This document shows positions 23,264-35,615 of a DNA stretch of 64,000 bases, piece after piece (the stretch's first letter is position 1; the number at the start of each line of letters is the position of its first letter). The notes beneath the pieces were generated by a model. That model ran no database searches, was not told the DNA's origin, and saw nothing but the letters and a program-made list of their open reading frames with translations. A program made the position numbers and the translations under genes. The stretch comes from Hexactinellida sp. DTS-2022 (taxonomy: Eukaryota > Porifera > Hexactinellida): NCBI GenBank assembly GCA_028753945.1, contig JAPNXP010000011.1, forward strand, positions 1,364,001 through 1,428,000. The letters run 5' to 3'.

Positions 23264-24118
23264 ACAGACTGTTTGTTGTTTCCAGCCTGCAAAGGTTGAT
23301 AGGGAAACTAAGGGGACTTTCTCACATGACATTCAATTGTTAAATATTTAACATGTACACGATGAAAAATTGAATTCAAAGAGTTGTTTCCAAGGATGGT
23401 ATTTGGAAAGATTTAGTGGATAAGTGGATGTTCAGAATGTTTTTTACAAGATGTACATCATCAAAAAGTGGGTAGATGTACTCTCTGGGTTGAGCGGGTT
23501 GGTTATTGCATTATGGCGCATTGAGCAAGGGTGTTATCTTTGAGGTATTTGTATGCACGTATGCACACACATTTGTGGAATGGTTGTCACTAACTACAGC
23601 TCTGACATTGAAATATCTCCTGCTGAGCATGCTTTTACAGTTAATTATACCCTTTGAACGACCTGTTAGTCAATTTTCGTTAATGGAATAGCCTTGATAA
23701 TAAATGGTGTTGACTGCTTCAATGAGATAACCATAAAGCACAAAATACATTTATACAAATGCAGGCTAGAAACACGACTAGTTAGTTCTCTGCCATCATA
23801 ATGTACTTGTTGTAGATACATTTAGTCAAGCAATAGGGCAATATCGTTACTAAAAGTATTTTCTCTCAGTGAATGTAAGCCTTCACAAGTATCTATTGCT
23901 TGTGACTTCAGCTTAAACAATAGCGAATTGCTTGGTAGAGGGAGAAATCTGCAAATATCGATATGCTGAATTAGAGGTGTATCTCATGATAAGAGCAAAT
24001 CTGATACAGTAGTGGAGTATGGGGCCTCCCTTAAGGGTTCAGTATTGTAATTTTAACAACTCGCTAATGATATTTGTTTCACAGGTTGCTTCAAATTCCT
24101 AAGTGAACAGGAAGATTT
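23264..24118. other. No recognised feature
   Basis: Intronic DNA; a 61-codon frame at 23506 has no recognised family. Confidence 0.55.
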
Positions 24119-24126
24119 GTGAGCAT

Positions 24127-24725
24127 CAGAAGCGGCGCGAGGGGGGCGCGAGGGGGCGGGAACTCGCTTGGCTGTTATAGGAGTACTTAATGATAATGCG
24201 GAAATACTAAATTCCTTGGACAGGCAGTCACGGTACGTGGTATACCGATGGTATAATTAGGTATAACCAATTATACCAAGTTAGTGTCTAGTTTCGGTAT
24301 ACCACCTTATACTTAATATTTATTAAATTTTACCTAGATTGCACCTAGATTAGACCAATATTATACAACAATGTACTACGTTAATTTCGAGTATTTAAGG
24401 TAGTATAGATGTAGGTATATTAAATGTGTAATGGAAGTTTTGAATGTTATACCGAACAATTCCTAATTTGGTATAATTAATTATACCTAATTATACCATC
24501 GGTATACCACGTACCGTGCAGGCAGTCCATAATTAGCTGTTTTGCTGAGATGCCTCACCGTATACTATTATAGGACAGATTATTTAACTAAGTTTGTCAT
24601 TAAAAATATCGATTTTGGTTTGAATGTGAATTTTGGAATGTTTACAACTATTGGGTTTACCCCTCCAGTGCATTAGTCCGCCCCCCTCCCCCCCCCCCAA
24701 TGGGGCTGTGCTGGCGCCGCCCCTG
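24127..24725. mobile_element. hAT-type MITE with a nested insertion
   Basis: Exact 8-bp duplication GTGAGCAT (24119-24126 and 24726-24733) and ends CAGAAGCGGCGCGAG / GGCGCCGCCCCTG. Without the nested 290-bp element its body is the reverse of 10928-11251. Confidence 0.9.
24229..24518. mobile_element. Nested hAT-type element with long inverted ends
   Basis: Ends CACGGTACGTGGTATACC / GGTATACCACGTACCGTG, inverted for ~37 bp, with an exact 8-bp duplication CAGGCAGT (24221-24228 and 24519-24526). It sits inside the element at 24127-24725. Confidence 0.92.
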
Positions 24726-25599
24726 GTGAGCATATCAAGTGAAGTCAGCTTGGGTCCTTCTGCTCGATCAATATACGTATGCAGGTAGACAAATTGGACA
24801 GCCTTCATAGCTGAGTTTGACATAAAGATTGCTTTCAACATGAATGCAAACCTTCACTGTTGTAATCCCTGAACGTATAACAACACGGTGTTCTGTAATA
24901 CAGTCGTTACTTATTTCTAGATGAAGGTCGATATACTCCTTTGACTGTTTGACATGTGTTGCTACATCTGCAAATGACCTTATTTCGACTTTATTTTGAA
25001 TGTCGATTTGAAGGACTGTAACTCATCTGGCTGAAAGATTCGAACTACTGGGAGTTTTCGAGGTTCACTTGGAACTGTTGCCAAGCTAATGGAATAAGAT
25101 GTGGATTAATGATAGGAATCGGTTTCATTGAATAATTGAGGGTTATTTTATTGAGATGATGAATGATGTACCTCTCTTCAAAATGATTAATGCAATTCAC
25201 AGAATATTTGCGGATTTGGTAATCTCGCCGATTCAAGAGCGTTACCCAATTATTTGACAACTCAGGCCAATCTGGAAATTTGAACACTGGTCTGCTTGGA
25301 CCATCCTGGTAGTTAGTGCGACAACCTGTACGCAACACTTGTTGGGCATGATAAGTGCAGATTTATATACTGAAATATGATGAATTGATGAGATCAGAAG
25401 GATGTATTAATATTATATACTCATCGTGTTTGAATACTCTAGAGATTCAACATAACAAAAGGAATTAATGGTTTGAGATATGTTGAAACGTTGATTTTAC
25501 ATTCCATGAACTCACTCAAGTACTTTGTGGTTAATTATGTATACTATAACTATTTCCGGAACATTCATATTGTTAATTTTTGAATTACGTAAAGACTGC

Positions 25600-25872
25600 A
25601 TAAAATATATATATAATACAATACGGTATGGTATTACACAATGTGTAATTTGCTAACGTCATCATTAAATGGCGCCTAAACGGATTAACCACAAATCAGA
25701 GAATTTAAAAAGAATTTCCAATCGCCTCGAAATAATTGATTACCTCATATACAATCCAATTTATAACAATAGGAGGCTTAGTTTAGTTTATAATGAAATA
25801 TAAAAACTGGCATTTTTATTTAATCACTTCTCGGGGACATATATAGCCGTATATTTAGTAGGTCATCGTTGG
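25600..25872 (+). repeat. Single arm of foldback family alpha
   Basis: GTCATCATTAAATGGCGCC, ATTAACCACAAATC and ACAATAGGAGGC blocks run in the order seen in 35353-35554. It ends in TAGCCGTATATTTAGTAGG. Confidence 0.65.
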
Positions 25873-25875
25873 TCA

Positions 25876-26046
25876 CACCAGATGACCAATATGCTTACTC
25901 ATTACCACATTATAACGTAATCATTAAAATTTCACATTGCTAAATTCTACTATTTAGGCCTATTTACGCGATAATTATAGCCAATGTTAGAAGTATGCAA
26001 ACGAAGCGGTTGGTGTGTGGCAATGTTCTGTAGCGAATCGCGCTAG
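25876..26046 (+). mobile_element. Helitron-like element, 3' part
   Basis: CCAATATGCTTACTCATTAC, TAGGCCTATTTACGC and a GCGAAGCG-type hairpin precede GCGCTAG. The 5' half is absent. Confidence 0.6.
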
Positions 26047-26879
26047 TATTTATTTAAGTAGCATAAAAAAATTTAATCACTTTGGAAAGGGGAAACATTG
26101 AAGTGTATAGACTGTACAAGGAATCCTTGTGCGCTTGAATAAGAACTGTTAATTACAAAATAAAATGCAATATTTTGAGGGGGTAGACATTTTTTATGTA
26201 TTATTTAACTCAGCAATTTTGTCCCAACTAAATCTCAGTACAAATGTAATAAATTCCTGTAGGCTTGCACAAAACAGCCAAAATTGTTAAAATCCCTATA
26301 CTGTACAAAGAATCCCAGTACGGTTGGCAGGTATGGAATATATATTTTATAAGTATAACTGTAGCTAAACTGAGGAAATTACAAGAAATTTGACTGCATA
26401 GAATAATATACAAAAACTAAATTTCTAAGGTGACTAATTTATGAAATATTCGAGAATTACTCAAAATGTATTAATAATATCGGAAGTGTTGAATAAATTT
26501 TTGGATATGGAATTATTAATTTTGGATAATTGAAATCGGTCAAATAATACAGCTAGCGCAACCATAAGTAATAAATAATTAATGTCATTATAAATGAATT
26601 AGTCAACTTAAAAACTAAGGGAACTAAATAAAATCCTATTGAGCAATAATAATATTAATATACATATGATAATTAATTAATATTATATCTTATAACAATC
26701 ATATCACTAGTATTCGTACAATTCGTCTAGTGTATCCAGTTTTTCTGACTTTGGAGTCAATGAAACAAAAATATCGAAAAAACAAAACGCAAATTACATG
26801 AAAGTTCAATTCTCAAAAACACAAGTAAGTTATGTTTGCTAGGTATTTTAGGTAAGCGGAACCTTTTAAAAAATATGTT
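26047..26879. other. No recognised feature
   Basis: AT-rich intronic DNA. CCTGTAGGCTTGC and CCCTATACTGTACAAAGAATCC near 26260-26315 echo 26105-26130 weakly. Confidence 0.5.
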
Positions 26880-27200
26880 AGAGAATGTGTTAGTGAAAGG
26901 CCCCAGGAGTTTATCTAGGTGCTTGGCCGGCAGCTTTAGGTGCCAGCCAGGTACCAGTTGAGGAACCAAAGTGCTTGCAAATGTTTCGATTCGATTAAGG
27001 TACAGGGATGGAACTTAATTTAAAAAGCGCAGCTCCTTGAATTAAACCGGTCATAATTATGACTGACACCTCTAGGTCCTTCAAATAGTGCCGCATCATT
27101 GATTTAACCGAACATGTATTATTATTAACACATTTAATGTACAGAAAATTACCTCTATTATAAAGTGCTAGCACAGAAAATCCTAGATAATCCCTGGCTG
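26880..27200. repeat. Dispersed repeat (family delta)
   Basis: It shares several blocks in order with 43730-44115: TAGGTGC..GGCC, GTGCCGCATCATTGA, ACATGTATTAT and TATAAAGTGC. No termini were defined. Confidence 0.55.
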
Positions 27201-27260
27201 AGACGGTGTTTGTTGACATCATAAGGACAACCTATACAAACAAAGCAAGAAACTTGTAAT

Positions 27261-28500
27261 CAGGGGCGCCGAACTTTTAATAAAGTACTAAACTGAGCAA
27301 GGGGCAAGAAACATTTAATCTAACTTGTAGAAGTTTGAAAAACAATGTATAATCGATGATAAGAATAAAATTGTATTCAGTATTTATCTGTAAAAATATC
27401 CGGAAGATAATGGAATTTCAGAGGGTATTGATCATTCATAACATACAGTAAGCTACAAATGATAAATAGAGTAAGATGTAAAAGTTGAAAGATTCATTAA
27501 ATAATAAATAAAAATAATAAATAATAAATAATCGCTTCGCGGCAGAACACAACAACACCAACCGCGAAGCGGTTGGTGTGTGGTTTATATACTCCTAATA
27601 TTGATTATAAAGAGTAAATAGGCCTAAAATAGTAGAATTTAACAATGTGAAATTTAGTGATTACGTCATATTGGATAATGAGTAAGCATATTGGTGATCT
27701 GGTGTGACCAACGTGTCCGCAACATTAATGTCCATGTTCTATTAAATCTTCAGATTTTTCTCTCTTATAGAGCGCGAATTATCAATTATGTGCGATTAAG
27801 TGAGTTCTCGAAATGTGACAATGACGCCATAACTTGTCGAGGTGTGAGAAACTTTGAGTGGAAACCTCAACTTGTTGGCGGGTGCAAAAAGTTACCCCTA
27901 TATGCCAAAAATCACATTTGGAAACCGTCCACTTTCTTCAATCAACTCGTAACATACAAACAAATATATACACATATATACATAGTATATACTACACACA
28001 GCCTTGTGTTTTAATAGTATAGGTAGATATTTTAACAAATCAGGATAAGCCAGTTTTTAAAGGAAATAGATAATTGAACACTTTGTTTATTTAAATTCCT
28101 TAAAATATCGCAGACAGTTTTGGGATATCATATAATTAATTACCAAAGTTTGGTGGGTGACCAAATGTCCTAATTCAAAAAGAAGGGCAAGTCTCCAAGA
28201 AAAAATACCGAGGTTGTGAAATCCAGTATTAAAGGATGTATACTAGTATATTTTAGAAATTATGAGTATGGTTGAAAAAAATATTTAAATACGTAGAGAA
28301 GTGGACTGGTAGAGACTACTGTAAATTCTTTTTTTAATCTAAAGAAGGTACAGTGAAAGGTAAGTTAGCCTGAAAAGGACTGTCCATCTAAAAATATGAC
28401 ATCTGGTCATCCAGATCTTCAGGTCCTTTGGCCAGAATCCTACACCCCATATCGCCCTCAAGAGCCCCCTCAGCCTGCCAAGCCCCCCCCCCCAGTTCAA
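27261..28500. mobile_element. hAT-type element (CAGGGGCGCCGAAC family), older copy
   Basis: It starts CAGGGGCGCCGAACTTTTAA and follows the copy at 31035-31821 block for block, but its right end (CCCAGTTCAATAG) is degraded. A Helitron-like element splits it at 27530-28027. Confidence 0.7.
27530..28027 (-). mobile_element. Helitron-like non-autonomous element
   Basis: Reverse orientation of 7121-7614, nearly full length. Its 5' end (TCTACCTATACTATTAAAAC) is at 28027. The 3' hairpin CCACACACCAACCG with its inverse is at ~27565-27600. The terminal CTAG is lost. Confidence 0.68.
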
Positions 28501-29362
28501 TAGTAGAAGGAGTTCGGGCTTGTAATTATGCGCACAAAGTACACGCGTTTAGACTGGTCAAACTTTGGAAAGCGGAAGCGTGGATTTCATTGTTACCATG
28601 GAAAAGTTTGTTCCATTATCGTTGCATATGCTTTGCAACATAATATACAATGATTAGAAAGCAAACAATGCTCGAAAGACAGCAAGAAAAGAACAAATTA
28701 TGTTTGAGCAACCTGTAATTGAAGAAAGAGGACATTAGGTAGACAAGGATAACAAAGATTAATTTGTCGTTCATAATAATAATGGAATATGGATATAATA
28801 GTAATAATCCATATACAAGAATACTTATGCAACTTCTCTAGCTTGCGTGAAACCCGTAATTAATTTCGAAACAAGACTTAAATAACAAGTTCGAACTTGA
28901 GTACTTAGAGAATAGGGCCTCAAGTTTAAATAAATATTCTTTCATTGAGATGCCTTAAATACATATACGTATGTGCAGTCCACTTGGTATAGCATTCTTT
29001 TTTAAATACTTAAATCCAGTTGAAAGCAATTGAACAAGGTTTTTTCTTTTATTCTTTTTTATTCTTTTCTTTGAATTACTGACAACAACTTCAACCAAAG
29101 TATACTAGGCATTCCAAAGACAAGCACCTATTTGGCTCGATCTTCTTTAATATGGTTTGAGAGTGCTTTTAGATGTTTATCCTCTTTCTTCCTGTATAGT
29201 ATTATAAATCTTGGTGGTGGTTATGGTGGAAATAAAAGCTGCTTCGGCATCGGATTTGAGGACGTCAGTGCGATCATTTATACGTTGGTAGATTTTCTCC
29301 GAAATTGTATTAACACCATTGCTTAGAGACAATAGTTTAGTTTCAAGCAAAATTCGTTACTA
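28501..29362. other. No recognised feature
   Basis: Intronic DNA; short frames near 28428 and 29132 have no family. Confidence 0.55.
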
Positions 29363-29532
29363 AAGCGCTTCGCGGCAGAACACAACCACACACTAACAGT
29401 TTCGCAGTTGATGTGTGGTTTAACTGATCCTTCTAAGGCGAATTATTGTTCTATTAAATTTTCAGATTTTTATCTCGTAGAGGGTGCAAATTATGTTTGA
29501 TTAAGTGAGAATGAAGTCATAACTTGGCAAGT
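29363..29532 (-). mobile_element. Helitron-like element, 3' part
   Basis: GCGCTTCGCGGCAGAACACA, then a hairpin (CCACACACTAAC / GTTGATGTGTGG), then the internal AGATTTTTATCTCGTAGAG block of the family, in reverse orientation. Confidence 0.6.
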
Positions 29533-29998
29533 AATGAGGAATTGCAATAGTGTATTTTAGATTTATTGCCGAGTGACTCTTTCTCTGTCATGAGCATCGA
29601 GTACAATAAGTAGAGGGTGAAAATGAAATCATTATTCCACCATAAATTAAATATTAGGAGTGGAGAATTCTGGAGTGTGTTTGCTGAAGCTTCCCCTTCT
29701 TGACATAAGGGGAATTTCTGGTGGAGATTGCGCTTACTTAGGGAAAGATGATCTCCATGGTAATTGCCTATTGACATAGATATCTTGAAATATGCCTTTG
29801 TAACGTGGAGAAAAAACAAACAAACAAATTTGTAAGTTGTATGCAAAGTTTTGTGAAGTAGTGTAGGTTGTAATTTTAGGCTAGATAAATTCGGTACATA
29901 CAAATAAAAAAATACGTATCAAATATAGACACATAGTGGAGTATAAAATGAAAAGAGAAATAAATTAAATTAAATTAAATGATAAAATAGAAACCTAC

Positions 29999-30541
29999 CA
30001 AATTTTTGAAGGGGTTATTCTCACTAATAAGTAAATTTCCAAATTGCAGCGTAGATATGAAGGTTTGTTTCCTCGATGAAAATTCCCCTTCATATTCTTG
30101 CATCCGTTCTAAAAGTGCCTCAGATTCAGGGAGAGTTTCTGGCTCAGAGTCCTCTCCAGTTAAGTGTTTCAGGTCAAATATCCAATTAATTAGATCAGTT
30201 GAGTCACGCAAGAATCTATGTAACTTTTGCGAATCTGATAAACTGTTGCCTCTTTCAACTGCACTCGTTCGTAAACCTTCCCAACAACTGACAAGTTCAG
30301 CCTGAGCTTCAACTATAGTGTTAGAATACGTTGAATATCTCAAAATTAAGTCATCGGCTTCAGCATCTAACGATTTAACTCGTTCTTCAATCGCAAATAG
30401 ATCACGCACTAATACCGAATGGTGTCTAACTAGGGCATCCGAAGAGGCCAAATCCTTCCCGATATCTTCAATTGATAAGGCAATTAATTTGTCAGAAATC
30501 CAAGATTGAGTTTCCTGAGTCTGATCAACAAATAGAAATAC
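29999..30541 (-). CDS. Spectrin-repeat gene, second visible exon
   Basis: A minus-strand exon of 543 bp (181 codons), phase 0 at both ends, with acceptor TTGATATTTAG and donor GTAGGT. It carries one whole repeat and most of the next: QETQSWISDK (helix A), KDLASSDALVRHH, EERVKSLDAEADDLI (helix B), AELVSCWEGLRTSAVER (helix C), then LHRFLRDSTDLINWI starting the next repeat, and PESEALLERMQEYEGE. The two helix A tryptophans are exactly 106 residues apart, the spectrin period. The AEAD, RTxAxER and EALLERxQE patterns recall alpha-spectrin repeats 4-5. The exon joins smoothly to the exon at 43412-43591 (KLDAAHE then VFLFVDQ). Confidence 0.94.
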
Positions 30542-30824
30542 CTAAATATCAAAAAATAAAATGTTTGTTCGTGATGGGCAAATGGTAATAAAGATTTATG
30601 AGAAAATTCCAATTTAGTACAATGAGTACATGTATAATATCTTAAATGTAGAAACAAAGGCAGCACAGTTTGGGAAGTATGGATAATTTAACTGTCCAAA
30701 ATTGGAACAAGTAGTAGTTTAAGGTTCAGGAAACAAGAAAAAATAAACCTAATTTTCCTTAATTTTATTAGAACAAAACAATTATATAGTATTCTTTTAG
30801 CAACCAAAATATTATTAATCAATA

Positions 30825-32046
30825 CAGTAGAACTCGGTTAAGACGTACCACCGTGGGAAACAGGAAAAAGTACATACTACTTAGGTGCGTCTTATCCATC
30901 GAAATTCTTACTTGATCAATGGTATGAAAACTATGTAGGTTATTCAAGTGTTTAGAATAATTAACGATAAGATTAAAGTATTTTAGATGTCACCGTCTCA
31001 CTCAAACCAAATACTAACCGAGTTCTGCTGATAGCAGGGGCGCCGAACTTTTTAAAAAGTCCAAAACTGAGGGGGGGCTCGAAACCTTTAATTAAACTTT
31101 ATAGAAGTTTTAATAACAACAATGCATAATCGATGCTAAGACTAAAATTATGCACTGTATTTTTCTTCAAATAATACCCGGGAACAACATTGATTTTCCG
31201 AGGGTATTGATCATTCATAGGATACAGCTATAAATGCTAAATACTGTGAGATATAAACGCTGAAAAATTCATAAAATAATAAATGATATACATATTAACC
31301 AATCAGCATACGCAAGTTTTGAATTAAAAAAGTTCACAAAATGGGTAATTTGACAATTTGTTTATTTAAAATTCCTTAAAATTTTCCAAGGAGTTTGGGT
31401 TAATTGTCAAAGTTAGGTGCTCCTCCAGCAGGGTAACCAGATGACTACTTTAAAAGAAGGACATGGTTAAAATTAAAGAGATCGCAGGTTGAGAAACCCA
31501 GTATAGTAGAACATTTGAGAATAAAGGCTTTTGTACAAGGACATGGGCTAGTATACTTTAATAATTCTGAGTATGGTTGAACAACAATGTTATTTAGACA
31601 GGTAGAGGAGTTGATTATTAGACTGAACAGACTGTAAAAATTTTAAAAGATGCAAAAGGACACAGTGTAAGAAAGCAGTTAGCATGACTGCCTGAGAAGG
31701 ACTGTCCTTCTAAAAATAGGACATTTGGTCACCCTGCTCGTCAGGTCCTTTGGCCAAAACCCTCCACCCCCCTGGCCCACCCTCAAGAGCCCCCCTGCCC
31801 CCCCCGGGTTCGGCGCCTATGTCTAATAGTTTTCTAGAGTACGTAATAACCGAATAAAAATAAATACATTTCATCTACATGGGATTATAAATTGATACGT
31901 CTAATCCGAAGTACGCCTTATCCGAGTATGTGATAATCGAATTTTTTGTAATGGATCAGATAGGAGGAAAATCGGTTATTAGAGAAATGTACGTACTATC
32001 CGAAAGTACACGTCTTAAGCCGAAACGTACTAAGCGATTTCCACTG
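30825..32046. mobile_element. pogo-like MITE (AAGACGTAC family) with a nested element
   Basis: Ends CAGTAGAACTCGGTTAAGAC and CTAAGCGATTTCCACTG, with TA on both sides. It is about 435 bp without the hAT-type insertion at 31035-31821, close in size to the 451-bp copy at 13048. Confidence 0.88.
31035..31821. mobile_element. hAT-type element (CAGGGGCGCCGAAC family)
   Basis: 787 bp with ends CAGGGGCGCCGAAC and GTTCGGCGCCTATG. The flanks are GCTGATAG / TCTAATAG (6 of 8). The other copies of the host MITE family give the empty site CTGCTAGTTTTCTAG. An internal pair, CAGGGTAACCAGATG / TTTGGTCACCCTG (~31433-31733), is also present in the copy at 27261, so it was acquired before amplification. Confidence 0.82.
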
Positions 32047-33490
32047 TACTGTAACAGATTATTCAAAATGTATTTCCCAAAAATAATCAAAACCACTGAA
32101 AAGTTGGATATTCAGACTTAAACACCAACATATATAATAGTTCCAAATGTTTTGGCAAAGTGAAAACAATCCAAAAAACAATTAAAACTTCCAGGATAGG
32201 AGGCAGGAAGCAAAATGTAACAAAGCGTGATATAATAGGAGAGGGATTGTCCAAATCACGTTAGTAATCTTTAGCTGAATTGAGACTAAATTTAAAGTTT
32301 TCAATAATGTGAAACTATATACATTCGTATGAAAAAAGATAATAATTTATTGAAAAACCGTACATCAAGAAGGGAGTACATATTACTATATATCATAATA
32401 GTATAGTATAATATCACTGTTATTACAGAGTATACTATTTATAATGCATAAAGGTAATTAAGGATTTGGATCTGTACTGATCGTAATAAAGTGGTGGGGA
32501 AAAAGAAACCGCATTTAAAATTGAGACTAATATTAACTTCAAAGGGTATAAGAGCAAATAAGCAGGTTGATTATGAATTTGAAAATTTTAAATCTGCAAA
32601 TTTATTGGTGTTGTTTACAAAAATTGGGAAAGAATTAATGAAATTTCAAAATGACCTGAAAGTTAGCTTTCGACGGGTGTTATAGGGGAAAAGGTGGCTG
32701 AACACGAATTTGGCATATATACATTTCTAATATCAATTTTTTTAGTACAAAAATTGGTAAACATTATTGAAAATGTATAGTATGTTTAGTATCTAATTAT
32801 ACTACAGCAGTGTTCGCCTAATAGTAAGCAAATGTCGTTTAAAATGTACTGTATTACGCATTATTTTAATTATCTCCTTAATATGTGTATTTTTATTACA
32901 TTCCTGATTTTTTTAAATCTGCAGCTTTTTCCGAGTGTTAAACAAATATTCTGAACTGTATAAGCAATTAATCAAGATGAAAGTGACACAATTCCCTTTT
33001 CAAGATGTCACTTAAGCCAGATAAACTGAGACAATCTAGGCTGAGAGCTCTACAGAGAAGACAAATGATGAGCTGAAATTCGTGTAGGTATGCTCAAACC
33101 ATACTAGAGAAGACATTGAATATATAGTCCAGTCATTTTATGAGAAAATAGGATGAACCTCGGAAAATTGCATCAGAAAATGCAAGAACCGTTTATACTC
33201 ATACTGGTATCTTATATAACATAAGTAGCAAAATTCTAAGGGAATGTAGTGAAATTGAAGTCGGCGAATTTCTTGTTTCACAATAAATCGCCGAATGACC
33301 CAATTAGCTAACACAAAATATTCTTAAAACAATTCTTAACCAATGGATTGGATTTCATAATTAGATTTCAACAATTTGAGGAGTCACACGACAATATTTT
33401 TGTTACTTCTCCCTAGCAACCATCATTGTCTTAGGAATGTAACCACATCACCTCCCCATTATTATTTTCAACCCATAGAAAGAGGTGAAT
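32047..33490. other. No recognised feature
   Basis: AT-rich intronic DNA. CAGTGTTCGCCTAATAGTAAG near 32819 looks like one pogo-like end without a partner. The 64-codon frame at 32491 has no family. Confidence 0.5.
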
Positions 33491-33662
33491 CATGAACTAA
33501 TATAGAGGACAGGAGACGATTTGTAAACTGGACCATAGACAAATTAGATTGGATAAATTTTGGTATATATAAATTACCCATAATATATGAAACTATCTTC
33601 AGCTAAGACATAGACATCGTTTGAGTGTCATCCTTCAATAATTAAAAATTGCATAGTTATTA

Positions 33663-33786
33663 CAGTGAACGAATCCGAATACAAGGGAATAACCGCTTAA
33701 ATCGAAATGGTAATGCGTTAATTTTTATCCGCTTGTAACGACGGATTTACAGGTCGCAAGCACTTCGCTATAACGAGAGAACACTG
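33663..33786. mobile_element. pogo-like MITE
   Basis: 124 bp with ends CAGTGAACGAATCCGAATAC and CTATAACGAGAGAACACTG, TA on both sides. Confidence 0.75.
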
Positions 33787-33827
33787 TAATACTACAATTT
33801 AATTATTAGATAATATATAAATGCTAC

Positions 33828-34019
33828 CAAGGTATGATACTGGATTAGAATTTAACACTCCTAACTGTCCTAAGGCCACTAAAGTATTAGTTTTGTACGC
33901 CAAAGGTTTAGGTTTGTAATATTATTCTATGGGGATTTTCGGCAGTTTATGTGCTCCTAGACGCAAGCATATTCAATTTATACGCCTCTAGGCCTATGGC
34001 CCGCTCCTGGATAACCCTG
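33828..34019 (-). mobile_element. hAT-type MITE, reverse copy of 38950-39142
   Basis: 192 bp. Duplication AATGCTAC / AATGATAC (7 of 8; 33820-33827 and 34020-34027). Its body is the reverse of 38950-39142, sharing TATACGCCTCTAGG and TTTTGTACGCC blocks. Confidence 0.85.
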
Positions 34020-34401
34020 AATGATACCGCTTGAATTTGTACCTTCTCTAAAATTAGAGATGCACCGGATCCACTATTTTGGTTCCGGCCGGATCCGGAT
34101 CTACAGATCCGGACGGAACCGGATTTACCAGATACGGATCCGCTTTGAACGGGAATAAAGTAATATAAAGTAAATAGCATTGGATATATGGAGCGGTAGA
34201 ACCTCGTTAGAACGATCGCCAGGGGAACGTCAAAGTACGTTCACCTTTTCGGAATTAGATTTAGCCGGTGTCATTAGTATTGAAAAGGTTTAAAGGGTAC
34301 ATAAATAGTATTCATATTCATTAACTTATTCGTACAAAGAGAATCTACAATAAGGATAAGCACTATTAGTTATCTAGAAAACATAAATGTACTACAGTCT
34401 A

Positions 34402-35615
34402 CAGTAGAGCCCGTTTAAGACGTACCACCCTTGGAATCAAGAAAAAGAACGTAATAATACCGAGGTAAGTCTTATCCGTTTGTATAATCCATCAGTCTAA
34501 ATACGGACTTGATCGATTATATTAATACGATGTAGGGAATACAAGTCTTTAACATATCTAACGATAAGATTAAAGTATTTAGTTGTCAAGTACACACTTA
34601 GTCAAAATACTAAGTGAGTTCTGATGATAGTTTCTTGAGTACGTGCTAACCGAAATAAAATGAATATATTTTTATTAGGGATTAAAAATCGATGTCTTAT
34701 CCGAGGAACTTATTATCCGAGTAAGTATTAACATAAATATTTATAATGCAGTGGATATAGGAGGTAAATCGGTATAAGAGTATAGTCAGGGCCTACTTAA
34801 TATACGGCTAGATATGTCACCGAGAAGGCCATAAAACGAGAAGGCCAGTTTCTAATTTTCATTTTAGGATAAACTATGCCTCCTATTGTTGTTATTTGGG
34901 TTGTATATGAGGTAATCAACCATTGGGAGTCCATTAGAACCACTTTTGAGAATCTCAGGTTTGTGGTTAAGCTGTTTAGGCGCCATTTAATGATGACACA
35001 ACAAATATACAAAAATGTAAAATTCGAGTCTAAAGAACTGCGAGAAAATGAAAATAATTTGCTAATATAATTAGAATACATTTTCCGAATATATAATGAG
35101 AATGAATATTTATATAAAGCAGCAATTATAAAATTTGATGTACAAAAATAGTAAGTTTTAATTCGGATACTACTTGTATTTTAGCATGTGGTTGCTTAAT
35201 AATTTTAAAAATTTTTTAGAATGTCGCCATTTTGTGATTTAGTAGCCTTTGGGATATGAAATATATCCCTATATTAGTATTCCTATTATTAAATTATTAG
35301 AAAGTAGGAAGAAACTGAAATTTATGATATTAAATTTTTTTTTCATTTACCATAAATTGTTACCGTCATCATTAAATTGCGCCCAAACAGCTTAACCACA
35401 AATCGGAGTTTCTCAAAAGTGGTTCTAATGGACTCGCAATGGTTGATTACCCCATATACAACCCAAATAACAACAATAGGAGGCATAGTTTATCCTAAAA
35501 TGAAAATTAGAAACTGGCCTTCTTGGTGACATATCCAGCCGCATATTAAGTAGGTATAGTGCGTATTAACCGACAGTGCGTCTTAAGCAGAGTACGTAAT
35601 AAGCGAAAACCACTG
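34402..35615. mobile_element. pogo-like MITE (AAGACGTAC family) with nested foldback
   Basis: Ends CAGTAGAGCCCGTTTAAGAC and AATAAGCGAAAACCACTG. About 450 bp without the foldback at 34792-35554. Confidence 0.85.
34792..35554. repeat. Foldback family alpha, complete copy
   Basis: About 205-bp inverted arms (34792-~34998 and ~35350-35554). They share the terminus CCTACTTAATATACGGC, ACAATAGGAGGCATAG and CAGCTTAACCACAAATC. The flanks TATAGTCAG / TATAGTGCG suggest a 9-bp duplication (7 of 9), which with long arms would fit a Mutator-like element. Confidence 0.85.

Larger units (their letters stand above)
24040..25349 (-). pseudogene. THAP-domain gene relic, distinct from the P copies
   Basis: On the minus strand an ATG at 25349 starts MPNKCCV. 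After a frameshift the frame continues with GCRTNY, then VFKFPDWPELSNNWVTLL and CINHFEERYI. That is the C2CH THAP pattern (Cys, Cys, Trp, Cys, His-Phe), ending near 25150. Downstream, in another frame, a coherent 70-codon stretch (VATHVKQSKEYIDLHLEI, then VCIHVESNLYVKLS) follows and is not identified. The coding region is then interrupted at 24726-24733 by a hAT-type insertion. THAP domains bind DNA in P transposases and in host regulators. This sequence differs from the P copies at 37, 45 and 61 kb, so it may be a second P lineage or a host-like THAP gene. Confidence 0.6.
12108..29998 (-). other. Spectrin intron 2 (17.9 kb)
   Basis: Donor GTAGGT (rc of 29993-29998) and acceptor CTTTCTTTAG ending at 12108. 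It holds the KIAA1586-like hAT relic, gypsy relic, THAP relic and many short elements. Confidence 0.85.

Noticed and set aside
29517-29903. 128-codon minus-strand frame next to the spectrin exon
   Set aside because: Composition is non-specific, there is no spectrin-like heptad or family match, and the spectrin donor at 29998 places it in the intron.
34797-35081. 94-codon frame
   Set aside because: It lies entirely in one foldback-alpha arm, with an antisense frame of similar length; no family recognised.
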